Shown here piece after piece: positions 38,218-46,935 of a DNA stretch of 64,000 nt. The stretch's first letter is position 1; every line of letters begins with the position of its first letter. The notes below the pieces were generated by a model, which was not told the origin of the DNA, ran no database searches, and was given only the letters and a program-made list of their open reading frames with translations. The DNA is taken from NCBI RefSeq assembly GCF_002223055.1, contig NZ_NKFL01000006.1, positions 868,001-932,000 of the forward strand, written 5' to 3'. Source of the DNA: Burkholderia sp. HI2500. GTDB lineage: Bacteria > Pseudomonadota > Gammaproteobacteria > Burkholderiales > Burkholderiaceae. The position numbers and the translations under genes are program-made.

Positions 38218-38940
38218 ATGACCGATCTTTCCAGCCTGCCCGCCAGCCGCGATACCGATGCCGCGGACCGCTCCTATATCGGCCTTGCGCGGCAGATTCA
38301 CGCGATGGTGGCCGCCGGTGCGTTCGAGGCCGGCGCGCGGCTGCCGTCCGAGCGCAGCCTGGCCGACCAGTTCGGCGTGAGCCGCACGCAGGTGCGCGAG
38401 GCGATCATCGCGCTCGAGGTGCAGGGGATCGTCGAGGTGCGAATCGGTTCGGGCATCTACGTATCGGCGGCCGACGCCGCGCGGCCGGTGACGTTCGAGG
38501 TGCCGCGCGGCCCGGGGCCGATCGAGACGCTGCGCGCCCGCGGGCTGATCGAGGCGGAAGTCGCGGCGCTCGCGGCGACCGAACGCAAGGACGCGGATCT
38601 CGACCGGCTGTTCTTCTCGCTGACGACGATGCGCGAGCAGATGGACGACAAGGTCGCGTACGACGCGGCCGATCGCCAGTTCCACCTGCGTATCGCGGAA
38701 TCGACCGGCAACACGGTGCTGCTGCACATGGTCACCGCGATGTGGGACTGCGCGCGCAGCGATCCGCTGTGGGACAAGATCGAGGAGCATTTTCACTCGA
38801 CCGCGCTGCGCGAGGCGTCGCAGGAAGATCACCAGCGGATCTTCGCGGCGATCATGGCGCGCGACGCAACGGCGGCACGCGACGCGATGCGTGCACACCT
38901 GTCGCGCGTGATCGCGGAATTCACGCAGGCGTGGCGCTGA
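38218..38940 (+). CDS. GntR/FadR-family regulator of hexuronate genes
   Basis: A 240-residue repressor. The winged helix (about 20-85) includes LPSERSLADQFGVSRTQVREAIIALEVQGIVEVRIGSGIYV. An FCD ligand domain (about 105-235) has conserved His/Asp metal ligands in DRQFHLRIAESTGN. It probably represses uxuA and the transporter and is released by a hexuronate intermediate, as UxuR/ExuR are. Three matching operators lie in the intergenic region. The frame is open from 38086, but homology starts at ATG 38218. Confidence 0.88.
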   Translation: MTDLSSLPASRDTDAADRSYIGLARQIHAMVAAGAFEAGARLPSERSLADQFGVSRTQVREAIIALEVQGIVEVRIGSGIYVSAADAARPVTFEVPRGPGPIETLRARGLIEAEVAALAATERKDADLDRLFFSLTTMREQMDDKVAYDAADRQFHLRIAESTGNTVLLHMVTAMWDCARSDPLWDKIEEHFHSTALREASQEDHQRIFAAIMARDATAARDAMRAHLSRVIAEFTQAWR

Positions 38941-39101
38941 CGCGCGTTCCGTCAGAGGGAACAGGCCGGCGTAACGTTACCGTCATACGGCGGTGAGGGT
39001 TGGCGCGCGCGGCCCCGTTGTACGGCTTCTTCCGATTGCATGACCGTAGGTTTTATGGTCTTGTTGCGGGATATCGCATCGACTCAAAAAAGGACAGTCG
39101 A

Positions 39102-40235
39102 ATGCAGCCGGGCGATTCACACGGGGTCCAATTGATCAGGGGAATCGGCGGACGTACATGCGTACGGTTCGCCGTGCGCCGGCTGCTTGTCATTTTGACG
39201 GCGGGCTTACTGGCCTCCGTGCTTCCCCCCGCGTTCGCCGCCTCTCCCGAAACCGTCAACGACAACGTGCTGCGTGTGCTCGCATGGCCCGGCTATGCGG
39301 ACGACGATGTCGTCAGTGCGTTCGAGGCGCAATTTCACGTCCGCGTCGAAGTCACGTTCGTCGACTCCGACGAAGCACTGTGGACGCGCATGCACAGCGC
39401 GGCGCCACCGCCGTACGACGTGCTGGCCGCGAATACGGCCGAGATCCAGCGCTATGCGCACGAACGCCTGCTCGCGCCGATCGACCTGCCGCGCATCCCG
39501 AACCGGCGGCGGCAGTTGCCGAACTTCCAGCAACTCGCGGCGATCGACGGGCTCGTTGAAGCGGGCGCCCCGTATGCGATTCCGTTCACGTATTCGTCGA
39601 TGGGGCTGATCTACGACCGCAAGCAGGTGCCGGCCGCGCCGCGCTCGATGCGGGAGATGTGGAATCCGCGCTATCGCGGCAAGGTGCTCGACTTCAACAG
39701 CGCGCAGCACAATTTTTCGTTCACGGCGCTGGCACTCGGCTTTCCCGATCCGTTTCGCCTGTCGCCCGCGCAGACGCTCGCCGTCGCGCACAAGCTGATC
39801 GACCTGCGCCGCAACCTGCTGACGTACTACACCCTTCCTGAAGAGGCGACCGCGTTGTTCGTCCAGCATCGTGCGGCGCTGATGTTCGGCAACTACGGCA
39901 CGCAACAGGTCGAACTGCTGCGACGGGCCGGCGCGGACGTCGGCTACGTGATCCCGGATGAAGGCGCGCTCGCGTGGCTCGACTGCTGGGCTGTCACGCG
40001 CGGCGCGCAACATCCGGAGCTCGCGTTCGCGTGGATCAATTACATGCTCGAACCGGCGATCGGCGCGCTGCTGACCGAACGCCAGGGCCTCGCGAACACG
40101 CTCGCGTCGCCGCCGGGACTCGACACCGGGCACCAGCATCTCGTCTGGCTCCAGCCCGTCGAGGACATCGCGCGGCGCGAATCGCTGTGGAGCCGCATCG
40201 TGTCGGGCGACCGGCCGGAGCGTTTCGGAAAATGA
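39102..40235 (+). CDS. PotD/PotF-like periplasmic polyamine-binding protein
   Basis: A 377-residue exported binding protein with a signal sequence after a basic N-terminus (about 26-48, ending AFAAS). The mature protein follows the PotD pattern: LRVLAWPGYADDDVVSAFEAQFHVRVEVTF, DVLAANTAEIQRYA, IPFTYSSMGLIYDRKQV and LDCWAVTRGAQHPELAFAWINYMLEP. No permease or ATPase gene is near. Its stop overlaps the start of a membrane diguanylate cyclase by four bases, which suggests a sensor role like NspS of Vibrio cholerae rather than uptake. AGGA precedes the ATG. Confidence 0.85.
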   Translation: MQPGDSHGVQLIRGIGGRTCVRFAVRRLLVILTAGLLASVLPPAFAASPETVNDNVLRVLAWPGYADDDVVSAFEAQFHVRVEVTFVDSDEALWTRMHSAAPPPYDVLAANTAEIQRYAHERLLAPIDLPRIPNRRRQLPNFQQLAAIDGLVEAGAPYAIPFTYSSMGLIYDRKQVPAAPRSMREMWNPRYRGKVLDFNSAQHNFSFTALALGFPDPFRLSPAQTLAVAHKLIDLRRNLLTYYTLPEEATALFVQHRAALMFGNYGTQQVELLRRAGADVGYVIPDEGALAWLDCWAVTRGAQHPELAFAWINYMLEPAIGALLTERQGLANTLASPPGLDTGHQHLVWLQPVEDIARRESLWSRIVSGDRPERFGK

Positions 40236-42022
40236 TCCGGCTCGGGCTCACGTCGAAACTGTCGGTGCTGTTCGCCTGCATCGGCGTGATCGCGTCCGGC
40301 ACGACCGGCTATTACGCGTATCGCGCGAACCGCACGATGCTCGTGCAGGAAGCGCAGCACAGCCTGCTGATGTCGACGCAACTGCTCGGGCAGCGCTTCA
40401 CCACGGCGCTGTCCGACGTCTCGGACGATGCGCTCGTGCTCGCACAGTTGCCGTCGTGTGCACGGGTCTCGAGCGGCGGCAACCGGGATGGCGCGCCACG
40501 CGCGCGGCTCGAGCAGGTGTTCTACAGCTTCATGAGAAATCACCCGGAGTACCTGCAGGTCCGCCTGATCGCGCGCGGGGATTTCGGCCTCGAACGCATC
40601 CGTGTCGATCGCGATGCGCATGGCATCGTCGTCCTGCCGGACAGTGCGTTGCAGGAGAAAGGACAGTTTTCCTACGTATTCGATACGCTGGCCACGGCGC
40701 CCGGTCATATCTACCTGTCGCCGATCGTGATCAACCACGAGACTGGGGCGCACGCGGCCGAAGGGCTGCCGATCCTGCGCGTGGGCACGCCGGTCGTCGA
40801 CGCGTCGGGCCAGACGGTGGGGGCGCTCGTCGTCGACGTCGAGCTGTCGCGCGTGTTCGACCGGCTCGAGCGCGATCTGCCGGAAGACTACACGGTGTAC
40901 CTCGCGAACGAGTGGGGCGATTTCCTCGTGCATCCCGATCCGACGCAGACGTTCGGCTTCGATCGCGGCCGGCGCGTGCTGATGCAGGACCGCTTCGCCG
41001 TCACGCGTGCGCTGTTCGACAGTGCGCGCGCAAACGTTACCCTCAATGGCCTGGCCGACCCCGCCGCGGCGCCGGGCCAGATGTTCGCGTTCGTGCGCAC
41101 GCCGTTCGGGCACGACGAGGGCAACCGCTTCGTCGTGCTCGGGATGGGGCGCCCGCTGGCGGATGTGTTGTCGCCGGCGGGCATGCTTGGCGAGCGGATC
41201 GTCCGGATGGTGCTGGTGTCGAGCTTGATGGCGGTGATCCTCGCGATCCTGTTCGCGCGTGCGATCACGCGGCCGCTGCAGACGCTCGCGCGCGCCGCGA
41301 CGCACGTGTTCGACGATCCGGCCACCGAGCAGTTGCCGGTTGGGCGTGCCGACGAGATCGGCGTGCTCGCGCGCTGTTTCGACAGCATGCGCGTCGAGAT
41401 CCGCACGCAGGTCGCGATGTTGCGCGCGAAGCAGCTGGAGCTCACGCACCTCGCCGGGCACGATGCGCTGACCGAACTGCCGAATCGCCTGCTGTTCATG
41501 GAGCATCTCGATGCCGCGATCCGGCGTGCGGCCGCGCTGCACGAAGGGCTGGCCGTGATGTTCGTCGACCTCGACCGCTTCAAGCAGATCAACGACCAGC
41601 ACGGCCACTCGGCCGGCGACCGCACGCTCGTCGCGGTCGCCAAGCGGCTGAGCCTCGTGCTGCGTGGCGGCGACATGGTCGCGCGGCTCGGTGGCGACGA
41701 ATTCATCGTACTGGTTACGGACGTGCGCTCACCGGCGGTGATCGGCGACGTCGCGTCGCGCATCCAGCGCGTGATGGACGAGGAACTGGAGTTCGGCGAC
41801 CGGCGGGTGGCCGTGGGCGCGAGTATCGGCGTCAGCGAGTTTCCGGCCGACGGTGCGTCGGCCGAGGAACTGCTCGTCAAGGCCGATGCGGCGATGTACG
41901 CGGCGAAGGCGTCCGCGCAGCGCGCGTTCGTGCGCTATCAGGAACTGGTCGGCAACGGGAGCGGCGCCGGCAGCGGGACGGACGAAGCGGCCGGCCGGGT
42001 CGCGTCGGGCGGCGGCCGGTGA
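40232..42022 (+). CDS. Membrane diguanylate cyclase with periplasmic sensor domain
   Basis: A 596-residue protein. A first helix (about 8-30) and a second (about 325-350) flank a periplasmic domain of about 290 residues of the Cache type. A HAMP region then leads to a GGDEF domain (about 420-580). The active motif GGDEF is intact at residues 487-491, and the product-inhibition site RxxD is at 478-481. There is no EAL domain, so it should make c-di-GMP only. Its start overlaps the binding-protein stop (ATGA), which implies the two act together. Confidence 0.9.
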   Translation: MIRLGLTSKLSVLFACIGVIASGTTGYYAYRANRTMLVQEAQHSLLMSTQLLGQRFTTALSDVSDDALVLAQLPSCARVSSGGNRDGAPRARLEQVFYSFMRNHPEYLQVRLIARGDFGLERIRVDRDAHGIVVLPDSALQEKGQFSYVFDTLATAPGHIYLSPIVINHETGAHAAEGLPILRVGTPVVDASGQTVGALVVDVELSRVFDRLERDLPEDYTVYLANEWGDFLVHPDPTQTFGFDRGRRVLMQDRFAVTRALFDSARANVTLNGLADPAAAPGQMFAFVRTPFGHDEGNRFVVLGMGRPLADVLSPAGMLGERIVRMVLVSSLMAVILAILFARAITRPLQTLARAATHVFDDPATEQLPVGRADEIGVLARCFDSMRVEIRTQVAMLRAKQLELTHLAGHDALTELPNRLLFMEHLDAAIRRAAALHEGLAVMFVDLDRFKQINDQHGHSAGDRTLVAVAKRLSLVLRGGDMVARLGGDEFIVLVTDVRSPAVIGDVASRIQRVMDEELEFGDRRVAVGASIGVSEFPADGASAEELLVKADAAMYAAKASAQRAFVRYQELVGNGSGAGSGTDEAAGRVASGGGR

Positions 42023-42053
42023 CCGGTTGCAGCCGGTCGCTGATCCACGCGTT

Positions 42054-42097
42054 GCAAACGCCACGAGCCCGTCGCAAGACGGGCTCGTGGCGTTTGC
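42054..42097. terminator. Perfect 20-bp hairpin terminator
   Basis: A perfect 20-base-pair stem (42054-42073 with 42078-42097) around a GCAA tetraloop lies between the convergent diguanylate cyclase and DUF4148 genes. There is no T-run, but the length and position suit a bidirectional terminator. Confidence 0.7.
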
Positions 42098-42132
42098 GGA
42101 CTGCGCGCGAAGGCGCGCGGCGGCAGGCTTGC

Positions 42133-42432
42133 TTAGTGGCCGAAGTAGACCGAGTCGCGCGGGTTTTGCGCCTTGACGGCCGGTGCGCCACCCTGGACGG
42201 TCGCGGCCGGTTGCGCACCGTAGCCGCTGTTGTCGGCACCTTGCACGCGGGCTTGCGCGGCCTGGATGTCGGCCGGGTAATACGGGCTCGACTGGCTCGG
42301 CTTGTAGCCGGCGCTTTCGAGCTGAACCAGTTCATTGCGCACTTGAGCGCGGGTCACGGTGCTTTGGGCGAAGGCGCCGAACGAGGCGGACAGGGCGGCA
42401 GCAGCAACGATTGCGGAAACGAGCGATTTCAT
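42133..42432 (-). CDS. DUF4148 exported protein
   Basis: A 99-residue protein with a Sec signal peptide (1-22, ending AFA). The DUF4148 pattern STVTRAQVRNELVQLESAGYKPSQSSPYYPADIQAAQARV follows, then a low-complexity tail. These small proteins are very numerous in Burkholderia and have no known function. It stands alone between two hairpin or intergenic regions. Confidence 0.88.
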   Translation of the reverse strand: MKSLVSAIVAAAALSASFGAFAQSTVTRAQVRNELVQLESAGYKPSQSSPYYPADIQAAQARVQGADNSGYGAQPAATVQGGAPAVKAQNPRDSVYFGH

Positions 42433-42702
42433 GATGACCTCCGATGTTTTTGGCTTTCCGCGTTCGACACCATGTCGTAAGCGGTTGATTACATCGTAGG
42501 CGTCGGTCGACCTAGGGTAAACGTGAGTTTCGGCGAAAGATCGTTGCAGCCGGGGCAATAATTTCGAGATAAATGCCTTCCGTCCCTAATCGACGTTGCC
42601 GGATTTGCAAGGGAACGGGCGGCGGATGCGCGCGCACGCACGGACGGGCGCGCGGCGGCGAAGGCGCGGGCGGAGAGGGGGACGCACTGTGACGCTGGCG
42701 GA

Positions 42703-42957
42703 TCAGACGTCGTCGTCGATTTCCTTGCGCTCCCGGCGTTCTTCGTTGCCGCGGCGCGCGCGCAGGCGCTGGCGCGACAGCACGGCGATCACCTGCTGGG
42801 TCGGCGCGCCGGACGGCAGTTCGTTGCGGATGCGATCGGGCACCATGGGCAGGCCCGCGCGCTGCCGGCGCAGCGCCTTGGCAATTGCCCGGCGGCATTC
42901 GTCACCGTGGCAATCCCATTCATCGCGGATTCTCTGGCAATAACGGCATTGTTCCAT
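42703..42957 (-). CDS. Small cysteine-containing protein
   Basis: An 84-residue basic protein of unknown function. Its N-terminus has four cysteines in MEQCRYCQRIRDEWDCHGDEC, a likely zinc site, followed by arginine-rich helices and an acidic tail. I do not recognise a family. It lies between DUF4148 and dsdA on the same strand as both, and the cysteine pattern argues against a chance frame. Confidence 0.6.
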   Translation of the reverse strand: MEQCRYCQRIRDEWDCHGDECRRAIAKALRRQRAGLPMVPDRIRNELPSGAPTQQVIAVLSRQRLRARRGNEERRERKEIDDDV

Positions 42958-43010
42958 CGGGACAGTCTAACGCGTCTTCGGGAGCGGGGCTGAACGCTTG
43001 CCCCGAAGCG

Positions 43011-44336
43011 TCACGTGTTGGTTGCGACACCGGCGAGCGCTTTCGCATGCGACTGGAAGCGTCGGTGCTCTTCCGGCGGCACGAGCGAGCCGCCCGTCGC
43101 CCAGATGACGTGCGTCGACCGGCGCAGGTCGATCGCGCGGCGACGCACGAAGTCGCGGCCGGCCGGGGACGCCGTCAGCCAGCCGGGGCCACTGACGGCC
43201 GCGGCGGCCGACGGTTCGAGTTCCACGCCCGTCGCGCGCTGAACCGCGAGCAACTGCGCGTAGAGCTGCGCGTCGCTGACGGTGAACACGCCGGACAGCA
43301 GCGACGCCATCAGCGGGCTGACGAGGTGCGATGCCTGTGCGACGGCCAGGCCGTCGGCCTCGGTCCGGTTGTCGAGCCCCACGTCGTAGACGGACACGGG
43401 CTTCCCGGGGCCGGCGGCCAGCTGGACCAGCATGCACGGCGACGCGACGGGTTCGGCAAAGAAGCAATGCACGTGCTCGCCGAACAGCGCCTTGAGGCCA
43501 TACGCGATGCCGCCCGGTGCGCCGCCGACCCCGCACGGGATATGAACGAAGAGCGGATGCGTCGCGTCCACGCGGCGGCCCGCGTCGGCGAGCTGCGCGG
43601 CGAGATGCCGGGCGCTGGCCGCGTAGCCGAGGAACAGCATCAGCGAGCCTTCGTCGTCGACGAAGTGGCTGCGTGGCTGATCGCGTGCCTGCGCGCGTCC
43701 GGCCGCGACGGCTTGCGCATAGTCGCCGTCATGTTCGATCACGCGAACGCCACGCTTTCTCAGGCGCGCCTTCTTCCACGGTTTCGCGTCGGTCGACATG
43801 TGCACGACCGATTCGAACCCCAGCGCGGCGGCCATCACGCCGATGCTCAGGCCGAGATTGCCGGTGCTGCCGACGATGACGGTGTGCGCGGCGAACCGTT
43901 CGCGTGCGGCGGCCGATGCGAGGATCCGCCGGTCGCCCGCGGGGGCGAGCAACCCGTGTTCGATCGCGATCGACTCCGCGAGTGCGAGCACTTCATGAAA
44001 GCCGCCGCGCGCCTTGATCGAACCGGCGATCGGCAACGCGTCGTCGCGCTTGATGAACCAGGCGCCGTGTGCGCCTGCCGGCAGCGACAGCCTGCGCGGC
44101 AGGTCGTCTGCCGGCATCAGCGGCGATTCGATTTTTCCCGCGCTTGCCGCGAGTTCGGGAAACAGCTCGGCCACCAGCGGTTCGCAGCGCGCCAGCCGCG
44201 CTTCGGCCATCGCAATGGCGCCGAGCCCGGGCGCGTCGTGCGGCAACGGGCTGCCGGCATGGGGATTCAGCCACAGTAGCGGATGGCGGGATTGCAGTTT
44301 GGCTAATAGATCGTCGGGCAGGAGCGTGAGGGTCAT
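43011..44336 (-). CDS. dsdA: D-serine dehydratase
   Basis: A 441-residue PLP enzyme of fold type II that converts D-serine to pyruvate and ammonia. Family blocks include LLWLNPHAGSPLP, the PLP-lysine region FIKRDDALPIAGSIKARGG, GSTGNLGLSIGVMAAALGF, HIPCGVGGAPGGIAYGLK and the C-terminal HVIWATGGSLVPPEE. Its length agrees with E. coli DsdA. It is divergent from a DsdC-like LysR regulator 109 bases away, with a palindromic operator between them. Confidence 0.92.
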   Translation of the reverse strand: MTLTLLPDDLLAKLQSRHPLLWLNPHAGSPLPHDAPGLGAIAMAEARLARCEPLVAELFPELAASAGKIESPLMPADDLPRRLSLPAGAHGAWFIKRDDALPIAGSIKARGGFHEVLALAESIAIEHGLLAPAGDRRILASAAARERFAAHTVIVGSTGNLGLSIGVMAAALGFESVVHMSTDAKPWKKARLRKRGVRVIEHDGDYAQAVAAGRAQARDQPRSHFVDDEGSLMLFLGYAASARHLAAQLADAGRRVDATHPLFVHIPCGVGGAPGGIAYGLKALFGEHVHCFFAEPVASPCMLVQLAAGPGKPVSVYDVGLDNRTEADGLAVAQASHLVSPLMASLLSGVFTVSDAQLYAQLLAVQRATGVELEPSAAAAVSGPGWLTASPAGRDFVRRRAIDLRRSTHVIWATGGSLVPPEEHRRFQSHAKALAGVATNT

Positions 44337-44415
44337 GGATCGGTCTTGCGCTGGATAAACGTGAGGGGTGGCCGGAATGCTACGATCCGGGACGCCTGCG
44401 CGAAAGCGCCGATTT

Positions 44416-44431
44416 CTAATGGATCCATTAG
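44416..44431. promoter_or_regulatory. LysR operator between dsdA and dsdC
   Basis: CTAATGGATCCATTAG is a perfect 16-base palindrome containing the LysR T-N11-A pattern. It lies 15 bases before the regulator ATG and about 80 bases from the dsdA start, suitable for autoregulation and dsdA activation. Confidence 0.7.
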
Positions 44432-44445
44432 CCTGACTGATACCT

Positions 44446-45396
44446 ATGCGACTCGACGGTTCGACCCTGGGTGCGTTGCTCTGCTTTGAAACCGCCGGCC
44501 GGTTGCTGAGCTTCACGAAGACGGCACAGGCGTTCAACCTGACGCAAAGCGCCGTGAGCCAGCAGATCCGGAACCTGGAGGACCGGCTCGGCTATCCGCT
44601 ATTCGTGCGCCAGGCGCGCGGACTGAAGCTGACCGAGAAGGGCGCAATCCTGCTCGGGACGATGTCGAGCGCGTTCGTCGACATCAACCGCACGCTTCAG
44701 GCGCTTGGCACGTCGGATGCCCCGCTGCAGGTCAGCTGCCTGCCGTCGCTTGCGCTGCAGTGGCTGATGCCGCGCCTGTCCGAATTTCACCGGCAGCAGC
44801 CGAACGTGCCGGTTCGCGTGAAGGCCGAGTTTCAGGTGCTGGATCGCCAGGCCATGGAGACCGACGACATCGATGTGGCGGTGCGCTATGACCCGGTGCA
44901 ATACGATCGGCTGCATGCCGAGGCCATCCTCGACGAAATCCTGTTTCCGGTCGCCACACCGGCGTATCTGGCGCAGCATCCGGCCTTTGCCCGTGGCGAA
45001 TCGCTGGATGGCGTCGTCCTGCTGCACGACGCCGCGCCGTGGGGCGGCGCGCCCGAGTTCGTGGAGTGGCGCGCGTGGCTGGAGGCAGTCCGTCCGGCGT
45101 GGGCGGCCGATCTTGACGGCCCGCAGTTCAACTTCTCCAGCCTGGCGATCACGGCCGCGCTGAACCATCAGGGTGTCGCGATGGGGCGCGCCGCGCTCGT
45201 GCATGACGAGATCGCGAGCGGGCGGCTCGTGGATGTCTTCGGCAAGCACGTGCGTGCGCCGGCGCGCTACATGCTGTTGTCACGCCATCCCGACGATCCG
45301 CGTACCGAGGCGTTTTCGGACTGGCTCAAGGCCGAGTGCACGCGCTTCGATGCCGCGCGTTCACGTTTGCTTTCGAACGGAAGCAAACGCGGGTAG
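44446..45396 (+). CDS. dsdC: LysR-family activator of dsdA (DsdC-like)
   Basis: A 316-residue LysR regulator. The helix-turn-helix (about 12-70) includes RLLSFTKTAQAFNLTQSAVSQQIRNLEDRLGYPLFVRQ. The effector domain has the GcvA/DsdC-like pattern LPSLALQWLMPRLSEFHRQQPNVPVRV. Divergence from dsdA and the shared palindrome at 44416 support a role as the D-serine-responsive activator. The symbol is assigned by context. Confidence 0.85.
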   Translation: MRLDGSTLGALLCFETAGRLLSFTKTAQAFNLTQSAVSQQIRNLEDRLGYPLFVRQARGLKLTEKGAILLGTMSSAFVDINRTLQALGTSDAPLQVSCLPSLALQWLMPRLSEFHRQQPNVPVRVKAEFQVLDRQAMETDDIDVAVRYDPVQYDRLHAEAILDEILFPVATPAYLAQHPAFARGESLDGVVLLHDAAPWGGAPEFVEWRAWLEAVRPAWAADLDGPQFNFSSLAITAALNHQGVAMGRAALVHDEIASGRLVDVFGKHVRAPARYMLLSRHPDDPRTEAFSDWLKAECTRFDAARSRLLSNGSKRG

Positions 45397-45517
45397 CCGA
45401 CGCTGTCGGATAGCTGAATCGGAGTGCGAAGTAGTCGGGTGACGAATGCGGATGCAAACTACAGTTTCCCGTTCGTCTCCATACGAATAGCTTGCGCGTG
45501 GACGGGGCGGGCACGCG

Positions 45518-45598
45518 TTACTTGAGTTGCCAGATGCCCCAGACGGCGATCAACAGGCCAAGGCCCAATCCGCAGCCGAGCAATACGTAGGTTTCCAT
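45518..45598 (-). CDS. 26-residue single-helix membrane miniprotein
   Basis: A very short frame beginning METYVLLGCG and ending GIWQLK, almost wholly a hydrophobic Gly/Leu-rich helix. The ribosome site AGAGG lies six bases upstream of the ATG. It is downstream of the TauE-type gene on the same strand, separated by about 170 bases. The size and shape recall small subunits such as CydX or other helical miniproteins, but I do not recognise it. Confidence 0.5.
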   Translation of the reverse strand: METYVLLGCGLGLGLLIAVWGIWQLK

Positions 45599-45765
45599 GT
45601 CATGCCTCTGAAAGCGTGGCCGCGCCGATGCGGGCATCAGTGAGCGAGCAGCAACATCGGTGACGTATCGTTCGACCCGTCGGGCGGGGCGATACGCCGG
45701 GTCCGCGAATACTACGCTTCGCAGCTTTCAGAACGCATGCGCGATCGACGGCTTCGCGCCGTCTC

Positions 45766-46614
45766 TCAGTTCTTGCCCGTGTGTGCGTTGTTCATCTGGC
45801 TAACGTGCGAGCCACCGTGCCGGAACACGCCCGATTTCCAGATCATCTGCGATGCCGCGACGAGCACGAACAGCAGCACGACCATCCGGAAGATCTTCGG
45901 CGACATCTTGTCCCGCAGCGGGCGAACGAGCCACATGCCGGCAATCGCCGGCAGGCTGGCTGCGGCCGAGATCGCGAGGTCGGCGCCGCTCGCGTGCGCG
46001 GCGCCGCTGAACGTCGTGATCAGCGTGACGATCGACACCACGAGGATGATCGCGATCTGCTTCGTGAAGACGCGTCCGGTTGCACCGGACGAAATCAGGT
46101 AGGTGGCGAGCAGCGGGCCGGGAACCGACGCGATGCTTTCCATCAGCGCCGCACCGAAGCCGAGTGCGAAGCCGACGGGCTTCTGCCATGCGTCCGGCAG
46201 GTTGAGTTTCGGCGCGGCGAGCATCAGCGCCGCGGCCACGATCAGCAGTGCGCCGGACGCCGCCTGCGCGTGGCCCGGATTGAGCGACAGCAGGATCGCC
46301 ACGCCGACGATATTGCCGATCACGGTGCCCGCGATCGGCGCGGCGATCTTGCGTGCCGTCGCCAGCAGCTGGCCGCCTTCCAGCGCCTGCGGGATGTTGC
46401 CGAGGATGATCGGCATCGACAACAGCAGCACCGCATGCCGGATCGGCAGGAACTGGCTGAGTATCGGCATCGCGATCAGCGGCACGCCGATGCCCGTGAT
46501 CCCCTTGGCCATGCCGCCCAGCAATAGCGCGATGGCGATGCCGGCCAGCTCGAACGCGCTGAGCCCCTGCAGGCTGGAGACCAGCACCCCTTCAGTCAGA
46601 TTGAAATGCATCAT
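45766..46614 (-). CDS. TauE/SafE-family membrane transporter
   Basis: A 282-residue protein with about eight helices. The TSUP signature is visible as LLLGGMAKGITGIGVPLIAMPIL near the N-terminus, repeated in degenerate form in LGFGAALMESIASVPGPLLATYL. Family members export sulfite, sulfonates or other small organic anions. It is divergent from a LysR regulator starting at 46936, which probably controls it. The start is uncertain (ATG ATG at 46614/46611), with no ribosome site and an open frame upstream. Confidence 0.85.
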   Translation of the reverse strand: MMHFNLTEGVLVSSLQGLSAFELAGIAIALLLGGMAKGITGIGVPLIAMPILSQFLPIRHAVLLLSMPIILGNIPQALEGGQLLATARKIAAPIAGTVIGNIVGVAILLSLNPGHAQAASGALLIVAAALMLAAPKLNLPDAWQKPVGFALGFGAALMESIASVPGPLLATYLISSGATGRVFTKQIAIILVVSIVTLITTFSGAAHASGADLAISAAASLPAIAGMWLVRPLRDKMSPKIFRMVVLLFVLVAASQMIWKSGVFRHGGSHVSQMNNAHTGKN

Positions 46615-46935
46615 GGAATGGCATGTCGCGGCATATCCGGCAGCGAGCGCTGTCGATGGCGCACGTGGCGGTCGCGTGTGTCTGGCACGCGTGTGTTCTG
46701 GATTGGCTTGAACCGGAAGTCGATCGCGTGGCGTCGCGCCGTTGTGCGGCCGGGGCCGCGGGCAATCGATGGGCGGTTCGACGGTGCATCTTACCTGAGC
46801 GTCGCGAAGGACATTCGGCACGGACTGTGGCGCGTCACGGGGCGCGTCGACGTGATCATTTCCGCGGTTCAATATAATTCATGACAGTTTGTCGTTTCAT
46901 GTGAAGTTCTCATATCTTTGAACGAGGAGGCATCG
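46615..46935. other. Intergenic region between TauE and LysR genes
   Basis: No gene is supported. The final 70 bases are AT-rich and hold related elements TTCATGACA (about 46878) and TTTCATGTGAAG (about 46895-46906). The latter contains the imperfect inverted repeat TTCA-TG-TGAA. This is a likely operator/promoter zone for the two divergent genes. Confidence 0.4.

Noticed and set aside
42054..42097. Perfect 20-bp inverted repeat considered as insertion-sequence end or mobile hairpin
   Set aside because: Tetraloop of four bases and position between convergent genes fit a terminator; no transposase or direct repeats nearby.
46615..46872. N-terminal extension of the TauE-type protein
   Set aside because: The open frame upstream is Arg/Pro-rich without homology; family proteins start near the ATG pair at 46611-46614.
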